Below, piece by piece: positions 57,754 to 64,000 of a stretch of 64,000 nucleotides of DNA. Location: positions 259 to 64,258 of the forward strand of contig DCKE01000016.1 of assembly GCA_002320285.1 (NCBI GenBank), given 5' to 3'. A program made the translations under genes and the position numbers. How positions within the stretch are numbered: the first letter of the stretch is position 1; every line of letters begins with the position of its first letter. The notes beneath the pieces were generated by a model. The model ran no database searches. It saw only the letters and a list, made by a program, of their open reading frames with translations, and was not told the origin of the DNA. The stretch comes from Flavobacteriaceae bacterium UBA1682 (GTDB lineage Bacteria; Bacteroidota; Bacteroidia; Flavobacteriales; Flavobacteriaceae).

Positions 57754-57853
57754 GAATTCTCAACTGCCTTTAAAACCGATCGCATAACGGTGGTTTTAGG
57801 CGCGCAATTGGAGACCACATTATATATCCGTTTAAAAACCAAAATAGTCAACT

Positions 57854-58246
57854 ATGAAACTAGAAAGTCCTAAGGTTACTGTATCAAAGTCCGCAGAATA
57901 TATTTTTGAGGCTTTAAGCGATGTCAAAAACTTCAAACAATTGATGCCGGATTCTATTGCTAAGTTTGAAGTAGTAGATGAAGATTCTTTTATTTTCGGT
58001 TTAAAGGGAATGCCCGAAATCAAACTGAGAAAAAAAGATCAAATAGCCCCTACAAAAATTGTTTTAGGTGCTGCTAGCGATAAACTTCCTTTTACACTTA
58101 TCGGAGACATAGAACCGATTGATGGTGAAAACGCAGCAGTTCAATTGCATTTTGAAGGTGAATTTAATCCGATGATGGCCATGATGGTTAAAGGTCCTAT
58201 CGGTAAATTTATCGAAACCTTAGCCAACAATATGCACAAATTATAA
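57854..58246 (+). CDS. SRPBCC (START-like) family protein
   Basis: A soluble protein of 130 residues with the helix-grip fold pattern: MKLESPKVTVSKSAEYIFEALSDVKNF, then IKLRKKDQIAPTKIVL, and a C-terminal helix GPIGKFIETLANNM. It probably binds a lipid or hydrophobic ligand. It follows pyrE by about 100 bases and ends at a bidirectional terminator shared with the HAD gene. Confidence 0.88.
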   Translation: MKLESPKVTVSKSAEYIFEALSDVKNFKQLMPDSIAKFEVVDEDSFIFGLKGMPEIKLRKKDQIAPTKIVLGAASDKLPFTLIGDIEPIDGENAAVQLHFEGEFNPMMAMMVKGPIGKFIETLANNMHKL

Positions 58247-58261
58247 TTGCACATCCCTAAT

Positions 58262-58302
58262 ATAAAAGGCTAGTTACTAATTAATAGTTACTAGCCTTTT
58301 TT
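58262..58302. terminator. bidirectional intrinsic terminator between the SRPBCC and HAD genes
   Basis: Arms AGGCTAGTTACTA and TAGTTACTAGCCT pair with one mismatch and a 5-base loop, and are flanked by AAA and a T run. Confidence 0.85.
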
Positions 58303-58305
58303 TAA

Positions 58306-58968
58306 CTAAAGTTGTTTAACTGTTTGAATAATCGCTGCATTGACTTCATTAAAGTCTTTTACAAAAAATGACGCTCCAGTTAAATCCTGCAACTTAGAGT
58401 GTTCACTGTGATATGCTATGCAGAAAATATCGGCTGCACAGGCCGCACGAACCCCACTGGTACTGTCTTCAATAATCGCACATTGCTCTTTGGGTGCTTT
58501 GGAAAGCGACGCAGCATGTAGAAAAATAGCTGGATCTGGTTTGGATTTAGGAAAATCTTCTCCACTAACTATATCCGTAAAATAAGGAAACAACTCAAAA
58601 CGAGTAAAAACCCTTTGAATAGTTCCCTTTGATGCTGATGAAGCCAAAATAAGCTGCACATCATTTCTATGCAAATCAACGATTAGCGCTTTTACTCCCG
58701 CTATCAATTCCAAATCTGCTTTGGTATCAAAAGCATCGTTAAAGAAAAAACGTTTTCTCAATATCAAATCTTCCACCTCGTCAGTCAAGTCAAAATGTGC
58801 TTTTAACTTCTGAAAAACATTTCTAGTAGAATTACCGGTAAAAGAGGCATACATTTCAGGAGTTACATCAATCCCCAATTCATCAAAATGCTTGTAATAC
58901 GCATACTTATGTACGGGTTCTGTATCGACGATAACCCCATCCATATCAAATATAATGGTCTTAATCAT
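58306..58968 (-). CDS. HAD-superfamily hydrolase (beta-phosphoglucomutase-like)
   Basis: A 220-residue phosphatase or mutase. Motif I FDMDGVIVDTEP carries the nucleophile pair D8/D10, with S (LILASSAS) for motif II, the KPDPAIF lysine for motif III and EDSTSGVRAA for motif IV. A cap domain covers about 15-80. The family acts on phosphorylated sugars such as beta-glucose-1-phosphate or 2-deoxyglucose-6-phosphate. A -7 type element TACCTTTG lies upstream on the minus strand (58981-58988). Confidence 0.92.
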   Translation of the reverse strand: MIKTIIFDMDGVIVDTEPVHKYAYYKHFDELGIDVTPEMYASFTGNSTRNVFQKLKAHFDLTDEVEDLILRKRFFFNDAFDTKADLELIAGVKALIVDLHRNDVQLILASSASKGTIQRVFTRFELFPYFTDIVSGEDFPKSKPDPAIFLHAASLSKAPKEQCAIIEDSTSGVRAACAADIFCIAYHSEHSKLQDLTGASFFVKDFNEVNAAIIQTVKQL

Positions 58969-59176
58969 TGTTTTTTTTTACAAAGGTAAACGTTTATAAA
59001 AACTATGCGAAATATAAGCTAGTGTTTAGCCTTATAATTTTAAAACAAATCCATTTTAAAAAAACCTTTGCTTTCAAATCAAACACAAACGACAACTTGG
59101 ATATCCCTTTCAAAAAAAATAAAACATACATCGGCATTTGAGGCAAATTGTTTAACTTTCGAACTTACATTTTATT

Positions 59177-59719
59177 TTGGAAGACGAAAGATTATTAATT
59201 AAAAGATTAACCGACAAAAACACCCAAAACGAAGCATTTAGGGTTTTGGTAAGCCGGTACAAAAAACCGCTTTACAAGCATTTGCGCACCCTATTGTTAG
59301 ATCATGAAGACACCAATGACGTGTTGCAAAACTCGTTTATTAAGGTATTTCAAAACATCGATAAATTTAAAGGAGACAGTAAACTGTTTTCCTGGATATT
59401 TAGAATTGCCACCAATGAAGCCTTAACTTTTTTAAAACAAAAAGCGCTAAAAAAACAACTGTCTTATGATGAACTGTCCGAATTTCTAGTAGAACAACTG
59501 CAAGAAGATGATTTGTATAGCGGAGATGAAATTCAGATTCTACTTCAAAAGGCTTTGGTCAGACTACCCGAAAAACAACAACTGGTGTTTAAAATGAAAT
59601 ATTATGAGCAACTGGATTATCAAACGATTTCCGATATTCTAGAGACTTCTGTAGGTGCTTTAAAAGCCTCTTATCACCATGCCGTAAAAAAAATAGAGCT
59701 ATTTTTAAAAGATCATTAA
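59177..59719 (+). CDS. ECF-type RNA polymerase sigma factor
   Basis: An alternative sigma factor of 180 residues with region 2 (about 23-90; DVLQNSFIKVFQNIDKFKGDSKLFSWIFRIATNEAL) and region 4 (about 120-175; LPEKQQLVFKMKYYEQLDYQTISDIL, ASYHHAVKKIE). The start is TTG at 59177, since no ATG is available before region 2. It is followed after 44 bases by a membrane protein that may be its anti-sigma, then by a sensor-like periplasmic protein. In flavobacteria such a set usually responds to envelope or stress signals. Confidence 0.93.
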   Translation: MEDERLLIKRLTDKNTQNEAFRVLVSRYKKPLYKHLRTLLLDHEDTNDVLQNSFIKVFQNIDKFKGDSKLFSWIFRIATNEALTFLKQKALKKQLSYDELSEFLVEQLQEDDLYSGDEIQILLQKALVRLPEKQQLVFKMKYYEQLDYQTISDILETSVGALKASYHHAVKKIELFLKDH

Positions 59720-59763
59720 ACCTTTAGGTCTTTTTATAGTCTAACCTATAAGATCACAAAGCG

Positions 59764-60174
59764 ATGAAAGAACAAAAATCACATTCCCTGCCTGAATCAA
59801 AAGAGACTTTTAAAGTCCCTGAGAGCTATTTTGAGGATTTTGACGAAAAATTGTTTGCCAAATGGGACACTACTCCCGCTATCCCTGCAAAAAAAACATT
59901 GTCTATAGCGAGACTGTTTTATTTCGGCGCAGCTGCAAGTGTTGCGGTACTACTAGGTCTGAGTTTTTGGTTTGCCGATAGCAATCAAAACGATTTAAAA
60001 TCCGCAGACATCGAAAACTACCTGCAATCGACAACGCAACCCTCAGAAATAGTTCAAGATTTTAGTGCGGAAGATTTTAAAGAATTTGAAAAATCTCTAA
60101 ATTTAGATGATCTCAAAATAGATGATTATCTACTTAGCAGTACAGATATCGAGTTTTACTTAAATGAAGAATAA
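59764..60174 (+). CDS. probable anti-sigma factor-like single-pass membrane protein
   Basis: A protein of 136 residues with a cytoplasmic N-terminus rich in acidic and polar residues (VPESYFEDFDEKLFAKWD), one membrane helix at about 56-76 (FYFGAAASVAVLLGLSFWF) and an acidic periplasmic tail. There is no zinc anti-sigma motif. Its position directly after an ECF sigma gene is the main reason to call it an anti-sigma. Homologues in flavobacteria are usually labelled as hypothetical proteins. Confidence 0.65.
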   Translation: MKEQKSHSLPESKETFKVPESYFEDFDEKLFAKWDTTPAIPAKKTLSIARLFYFGAAASVAVLLGLSFWFADSNQNDLKSADIENYLQSTTQPSEIVQDFSAEDFKEFEKSLNLDDLKIDDYLLSSTDIEFYLNEE

Positions 60175-60259
60175 AGAGACCGTATCGTCGCTATTAAAAA
60201 CGTTTGTAGAACACAAACCCCTTTTGAATAAAAAAGCGATACCCCATGACCCTAATTAA
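60164..60259 (+). CDS. possible small ORF (31 aa) overlapping the anti-sigma-like gene
   Basis: An ATG inside the last codons of the anti-sigma-like gene opens a 31-codon frame (MKNKETVSSLLKTFVEHKPLL...). It ends at 60259 just before the next gene. It has no recognisable motif and could arise by chance; the overlap type is one often used for coupled translation. Confidence 0.2.
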   Translation: MKNKETVSSLLKTFVEHKPLLNKKAIPHDPN

Positions 60260-60275
60260 AAAATGTAAAAGACAT

Positions 60276-60713
60276 ATGAAAAAACTCATCACTTTATGTT
60301 TGCTTTATTTTTGCTCTCACAGCATTATAGCCCAAGACCGCGGCAATCACGATCAAATCAATTCTCTAAAAATAGCTCATCTATCCTCTGAATTAAATCT
60401 AACAGCAAAAGAATCGGAAAAATTTTGGCCTTTGTACACGAATTACTCGGAGAAAATGCACGCTTTAAGAAATAATCCTATGGCACGTTATATTAGAAAT
60501 ACGGATATGGAAACCATTGAGAAAATGCAGGAGAAAGAAGCGGAAGAGGCTTTAAAAAAAATAATTAACTACGAATCGGAATACTTTAGCCTACGAACTA
60601 ATTTCCTTCAAGAGGTACAAAAAGTATTGAGTGCTAAAAAAATCATTCAATTAAACAAGGCTGAAGATGACTTTAATCGCAAACTACTAAAGCAGTATCG
60701 CAATAAAAAATAA
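60276..60713 (+). CDS. secreted sensor-like protein of an ECF sigma locus
   Basis: A periplasmic protein of 145 residues with a signal peptide ending in SIIA-QDR. The mature part is helical with an LTAKESEKFWPLYTNYSEKM motif, resembling Spy/CpxP-type LTxxQ periplasmic sensors, and a coiled-coil tail (ESEYFSLRTNFLQEVQKVLSAKK). In flavobacteria this product is often annotated as a sensor of the ECF sigma factor. The ATG at 60276 gives a proper signal peptide; the frame opens 10 codons earlier. It is 101 bases after the anti-sigma-like gene. Confidence 0.75.
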   Translation: MKKLITLCLLYFCSHSIIAQDRGNHDQINSLKIAHLSSELNLTAKESEKFWPLYTNYSEKMHALRNNPMARYIRNTDMETIEKMQEKEAEEALKKIINYESEYFSLRTNFLQEVQKVLSAKKIIQLNKAEDDFNRKLLKQYRNKK

Positions 60714-60767
60714 AGTCAGAGAAACCTATAATTGTTATTCCTTACACAATAATAACCATAATTTTTA

Positions 60768-60807
60768 AAAATCAGCCTGAAAAGCACTATCTTTGCAGGC
60801 TGATTTT
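60768..60807. terminator. inverted repeat with an embedded -7 element, between the sigma locus and the RsmB-like gene
   Basis: Perfect 12-base arms AAAATCAGCCTG (60768-60779) and CAGGCTGATTTT (60796-60807) enclose a 16-base spacer. The spacer ends in TATCTTTG (60788-60795), a TAnnTTTG element for the next gene. It can act as a terminator for the upstream genes, a promoter-overlapping operator, or both. Confidence 0.6.
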
Positions 60808-60816
60808 ATATTTATA

Positions 60817-62031
60817 ATGAGACTACATAGAAATTTAACATTTACCGTAATTGACTCAATTTTATCGATCTACAACGATGGTGAATATGCCGATAAAGTT
60901 GTATCAAGAGCTTTAAAGAAAGACAAGAGATGGGGAAGCACCGACCGAAAATTCGTTGCGGAAACTATATATGAGATGGTTCGATGGAAACGACTTTATG
61001 CAGAAATTGCTGAAGTAAAAGAACCGTATAACCGAGATGAAGTTTGGAAAATCTTTGCTGTTTGGGCCGTATTAAGAGGTTATAAACTTCCCGATTGGAA
61101 ATATTTTGAAAAAACACCGGTTCGAAAAATCAAAGGCCGTTTTGACGAACTTATCAAAATTCGTAAATACAGAGAATCTATTCCAGACTGGATGGATGAG
61201 TTGGGACTAAAAGAATTGGGCGAGGAAACCTGGACTCAAGAATTGGCTGCACAAAACAAACAAGCACAAGTTATTTTACGTGTTAATACACTTAAGACAA
61301 CTCGTGAGAAATTGCGTGCCATTTTAATGGATTTGGATATTGACACTATTTTAGATGATAATTATCCCGATGCGCTTATTTTAAAAGAACGCGCAAACGT
61401 ATTCTTAACAGATGCTTTTAAAGAAGGTCTCTTTGAGGTACAAGATGCTTCGTCACAATTGGTTGCTCGTTTTCTAGACATACAACCTGGAATGCGCGTG
61501 GTAGACACTTGTGCAGGTGCCGGTGGAAAAACCCTACATATGGCCTCTTTAATGGAAAACAAAGGGCAAATCATCGCCATGGATATCTATGAGAGCAAAC
61601 AAAAGCAATTAAAGATTCGTGCCAAAAGAAATGCTGCATTTAACATTGAATACCGCATTATTGACACGACCAAAGTGATTAAAAAATTACACGAAAAAGC
61701 AGATCGTGTATTGATTGATGCACCGTGTAGTGGATTAGGTGTTTTGAAGAGAAACCCAGATAGCAAATGGAAATTACAACCGGAATTTATAGACAATATC
61801 AAATTGGTACAAAGACAAGTTTTAGAAGACTATTCTAAAATCGTTAAACCAGGTGGTAAATTGGTTTATGCTACTTGCTCTATACTACCCTCTGAAAATC
61901 AAGAACAAATTGCATTTTTCTTAACAACGGAAATCGGATCGCAATTTAAACTGATTGAAGACCGAAGAATTCTTTCGTCTGAATCTGGTTTTGATGGATT
62001 CTATATGGCCTTAATGGAAAGAAATAAATAA
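60817..62031 (+). CDS. RsmB/NOP-family class I SAM-dependent rRNA methyltransferase
   Basis: A 404-residue m5C methyltransferase. An N-terminal NusB-like helical region (about 1-120) is followed by the Rossmann core with VDTCAGAGGKT (SAM motif I), DAPCSGLGVLKRNPD (catalytic Cys, motif IV) and YATCSILPSENQEQ (second conserved Cys, motif VI). The start ATG at 60817 gives MRLHRNLT; the frame opens at a TTG 8 codons earlier that overlaps the -7 element. The rRNA or tRNA target cannot be determined from the sequence. Confidence 0.93.
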   Translation: MRLHRNLTFTVIDSILSIYNDGEYADKVVSRALKKDKRWGSTDRKFVAETIYEMVRWKRLYAEIAEVKEPYNRDEVWKIFAVWAVLRGYKLPDWKYFEKTPVRKIKGRFDELIKIRKYRESIPDWMDELGLKELGEETWTQELAAQNKQAQVILRVNTLKTTREKLRAILMDLDIDTILDDNYPDALILKERANVFLTDAFKEGLFEVQDASSQLVARFLDIQPGMRVVDTCAGAGGKTLHMASLMENKGQIIAMDIYESKQKQLKIRAKRNAAFNIEYRIIDTTKVIKKLHEKADRVLIDAPCSGLGVLKRNPDSKWKLQPEFIDNIKLVQRQVLEDYSKIVKPGGKLVYATCSILPSENQEQIAFFLTTEIGSQFKLIEDRRILSSESGFDGFYMALMERNK

Positions 62032-62066
62032 TTATAAGATCTTTTAAAATAAATATTCCACCGCTT

Positions 62067-62936
62067 ATGAATAGAATTCTTTTACTCATTATCGGTGGAT
62101 TTTTGTTTTATAATACCACTGTTGCTCAACCTGCAGATCAGCTTTCCTACTACCAAGGGGTTGATTTCTCACTGACAGGGGTTGCCTTTAAAAATCAATT
62201 GATTCGTAAAATTACCGCAACCCATACCAAACAACTTACCTACAAACAAGTTTGGAATGCCATTAAAGTATGCGATCTCGATCCGACAGACCCCGCTAAG
62301 GTTTTGTTGTTATACGGATGGAAAAACACAAACAAGGGCATTCAAAGTCGAACTAGAAACAAAGAAGATAACGGAGGAGCAAAAGGCAACTGGAACAGAG
62401 AACACACTTTTGCCAAGTCATTAGGAAAACCCAACCTCGATATTGCAGGGCCGGGTGCAGACGCCCATCACATCAGAGCTTCCGATGTCGATTGGAATGC
62501 GGCAAGAGGAAACTTAAAATTTGCCGAAGGCTCTGGAAATTCCGGAAAATCTGGCAATGGCTGGTATCCCGGTGATGAATGGAAAGGCGATGTTGCCAGA
62601 ATGATGATGTATATGTATTTGAGATACAACACCCGCTGCTTACCTAATAACGTTGGTTACGGCAGTACTAAAGCCACACCCGACGGTATGATTGATTTGT
62701 TTTTAAAGTGGAATGCCGAAGATCCTGTATCTGAGATTGAAATTCAACGCAACAACTACCTCGCAAACACAAAAAATGCTTACGCACAAGGAAATAGGAA
62801 TCCATTTATTGACAACCCGTATTGGGCTACTCAAATATGGGGCGGAGCTGCTGCACAAGACCGCTGGAAGAACCTTTCGGCAGCCTGCATGAGCAATAAT
62901 CTTTGCCGCCAAACCACTGCAGTTACTAAAAAATAA
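62067..62936 (+). CDS. secreted endonuclease I family nuclease
   Basis: A DNA/RNA nuclease exported by a signal peptide (VA-QPADQ), 289 residues. The endonuclease I signature is NWNREHTFAKSLGKP, followed by DAHHIRASDVDWNAARGNL. His residues in these blocks form the beta-beta-alpha metal site. The family includes Vibrio Vvn and E. coli EndA. It lies 35 bases after the RsmB-like gene on the same strand and may be cotranscribed. Confidence 0.94.
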   Translation: MNRILLLIIGGFLFYNTTVAQPADQLSYYQGVDFSLTGVAFKNQLIRKITATHTKQLTYKQVWNAIKVCDLDPTDPAKVLLLYGWKNTNKGIQSRTRNKEDNGGAKGNWNREHTFAKSLGKPNLDIAGPGADAHHIRASDVDWNAARGNLKFAEGSGNSGKSGNGWYPGDEWKGDVARMMMYMYLRYNTRCLPNNVGYGSTKATPDGMIDLFLKWNAEDPVSEIEIQRNNYLANTKNAYAQGNRNPFIDNPYWATQIWGGAAAQDRWKNLSAACMSNNLCRQTTAVTKK

Positions 62937-62980
62937 GTTGCTTAAATCGACCCTTTTAGAGTACTGCAATACCACAACAT

Positions 62981-63010
62981 AAAAAAAGCCGAGCAATGCC
63001 CGGCTTCTTC
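62981..63010 (-). terminator. intrinsic terminator of the PepSY-like gene
   Basis: AAGCCG (62986-62991) and CGGCTT (63001-63006), extended by a GC/GC pair across one mismatch with an AAT loop. An A run gives seven T on the minus strand. It may also serve the convergent nuclease gene. Confidence 0.75.
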
Positions 63011-63027
63011 GTAAAAATTAAAAGCAG

Positions 63028-63459
63028 TTAGTCTAATCTCATAAACTTGCCCTTATCGTTAAAAACGAGTTCTATTTCATTATTCAACTTAATGTCTTGT
63101 CTATTGGTACTTTTTAACTCCCACTCCACGACATAATTGATACCGTAATTTTTGGTTACATAATCTTGTATCGCAACCGGAATGACTGACGACGGCAGAC
63201 CCGATTTACATTCGGCTTGAATCAATCTTGAATTCTTGTCAAATTCCAACTCGGTACCATCATCAAACTTCACTTCGTAGGTAGTCTTCAAAAGCTCCTT
63301 ATCCAACTTTGCTGTCAGAAAAACCTTATCACTGAAGTTTTTTCCAATAAAAGTTTGAATTTCTTTTGGCAATTGCTCTTTGGTCAAAACCTTATCTTGA
63401 GCCGAAGCGCCAAGCCCGATGAACATCATCACGACTGTTAAAAAAAATGCTTTTTTCAT
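63028..63459 (-). CDS. PepSY-like (DUF2874) secreted protein
   Basis: A periplasmic protein of 143 residues with a signal peptide ending in GASA-QDK. Two tandem PepSY-like units are seen: LPKEIQTFIGKNFSDKVFLTAKLD with YEVKFDDGTELEFD, then IPVAIQDYVTKNYGINYVVEWEL with IELVFNDKGKFM. Such proteins may inhibit proteases or bind peptides; the function is not known. The ATG at 63459 gives a normal signal peptide; the frame opens 11 codons earlier. Confidence 0.88.
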   Translation of the reverse strand: MKKAFFLTVVMMFIGLGASAQDKVLTKEQLPKEIQTFIGKNFSDKVFLTAKLDKELLKTTYEVKFDDGTELEFDKNSRLIQAECKSGLPSSVIPVAIQDYVTKNYGINYVVEWELKSTNRQDIKLNNEIELVFNDKGKFMRLD

Positions 63460-63499
63460 AACTATTGATTTTATATCTATTAATTTAAACACTCTCCTT

Positions 63500-63530
63500 C
63501 AAATATAACAAAAATTTTAGACCTATTCAA
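63500..63530 (-). promoter_or_regulatory. promoter of the PepSY-like gene
   Basis: On the minus strand TTG (63528-63530), a 20-base spacer and TATATTTG (63500-63507) form a close match to the Bacteroidota consensus. The start would be near 63494, leaving a leader of about 35 bases. Confidence 0.6.
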
Positions 63531-63604
63531 CAGTACTTAAAAGAATAATCCTTTATTTATCAACCGCTTGACAAATTGTTTTACCACAAAAAAAATGCCA
63601 TAAA

Positions 63605-63640
63605 AAAAGAGAAAAACCATCAATATGATTTTTCTCTTTT
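63605..63640 (-). terminator. intrinsic terminator of rho
   Basis: A perfect 12-bp stem, AAAAGAGAAAAA (63605-63616) and TTTTTCTCTTTT (63629-63640), with a 12-base loop. It lies about 25 bases after the rho stop. Confidence 0.85.
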
Positions 63641-63665
63641 AATATAGTCACGAGAATTTTAAATA

Positions 63666-64000
63666 TTAATCGTTCATCGATTTTAAAAACTCATCGTTGT
63701 TATTTGTTTTCTTTATGTTATCATTAATGGAATTCATCGCTTCAACAGAGTTCATATCAGCCAAATAATTTCTTATAGCCCACATCTTCTGTAACATTTG
63801 CTTATCTAACAGCAAGTCATCTCTTCTAGTACTTGACGAAGTCAAATCTATAGCAGGGAAAATACGCTTGTTAGCAATCTTACGATCCAATTGCAGTTCC
63901 ATATTTCCAGTACCTTTAAATTCTTCAAAGATAACCTCGTCCATCTTAGATCCCGTATCCGTTAAAGCGGTCGCGATAATACTTAGTGAACCACCATTTT
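63666..64000 (-). CDS. rho: transcription termination factor Rho, C-terminal part (cut by window edge)
   Basis: Only the last 111 codons are in the window. The frame reads [21 protein letters not shown] through [29 protein letters not shown] and [13 protein letters not shown], the conserved C-terminal part of Rho. Rho is the RNA-dependent ATPase that ends untranslated transcripts. The gene runs off the right edge, so the N-terminus is outside the window. Confidence 0.96.
   Translation of the reverse strand, partial: NGGSLSIIATALTDTGSKMDEVIFEEFKGTGNMELQLDRKIANKRIFPAIDLTSSSTRRDDLLLDKQMLQKMWAIRNYLADMNSVEAMNSINDNIKKTNNNDEFLKSMND

Overview
The window is about 64 kb of chromosome from a low-GC Flavobacteriia (Bacteroidota) bacterium, most likely a Flavobacteriaceae member in the Flavobacterium/Myroides range; the genus is an inference. 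Several lines of evidence support this. Gene order is typical of the family (bamD-rpoZ-coaBC-DUF4835-recN-TPR-fabI; recQ divergent from kpsF-tatC-lptB; PASTA-rluD-pabB divergent from ddl-coaD). Many upstream regions carry a Bacteroidota -7 element of the form TAnnTTTG, some with a TTG/TTTG at -33. Clear Shine-Dalgarno sequences are rare. There is a TonB receptor with a DUF4249 partner, and many lipoproteins or secreted proteins have Bacteroidota-style signals. No insertion sequence, prophage, CRISPR array or rRNA was seen.

Layout. 1-2.7 kb: a cut tRNA and a complete tRNA-Thr, a small conserved protein, then manA, queD and idi, all on the minus strand. 2.8-8 kb: a small orphan protein, recQ (minus) and the divergent kpsF-tatC-lptB group (sugar-phosphate isomerase, Tat translocase, LPS export ATPase). 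8-13.8 kb: an exopolysaccharide head module made of an unknown 171-codon frame, a WbpM/CapD-type dehydratase, a Wza-like lipoprotein and a Wzc-like tyrosine kinase with a Gly-Tyr repeat tail, closed by a strong terminator. 14-18.1 kb: monomeric isocitrate dehydrogenase and a LytS/LytR-type two-component pair. 18.2-23.8 kb: a more accessory stretch with a DUF1697 protein, TonB receptor plus DUF4249 lipoprotein, a paraoxonase/SMP-30-like secreted protein and an HxlR regulator. 23.9-30.2 kb: the housekeeping operon bamD to fabI. 30.5-35.1 kb: ferritin, dapA, ligA and two uncharacterised family proteins. 35.3-36.8 kb: DinB protein and a convergent WYL regulator. 36.9-38.1 kb: ribosomal operon rpsF-rpsR-rplI. 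38.2-45 kb: lipoprotein, priA, DUF2147, YihY, nadC, DJ-1/PfpI. 45-54.9 kb: azurin, purB, DUF2911, dsbD-like, tilS, pabB, rluD, PASTA protein. 55-58.9 kb: ddl-coaD, Nudix/pyrE divergent pair, SRPBCC protein, HAD phosphatase. 59.1-64 kb: an ECF sigma/anti-sigma-like/sensor-like set, an RsmB-type methyltransferase, secreted endonuclease I, a PepSY-like protein and the 3' end of rho.

Most of the window is conserved core metabolism, cell-envelope biogenesis and information processing. The parts least explained are the unknown frame overlapping the polysaccharide genes, the palindrome upstream of azurin, the pyrE/Nudix start region with a promoter that predicts a leaderless pyrE message, the zinc-site loss in RecQ, and the sigma-factor locus with a terminator-promoter overlap behind it. 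I did not find a clearly new multi-gene system; the candidates are listed with modest scores.
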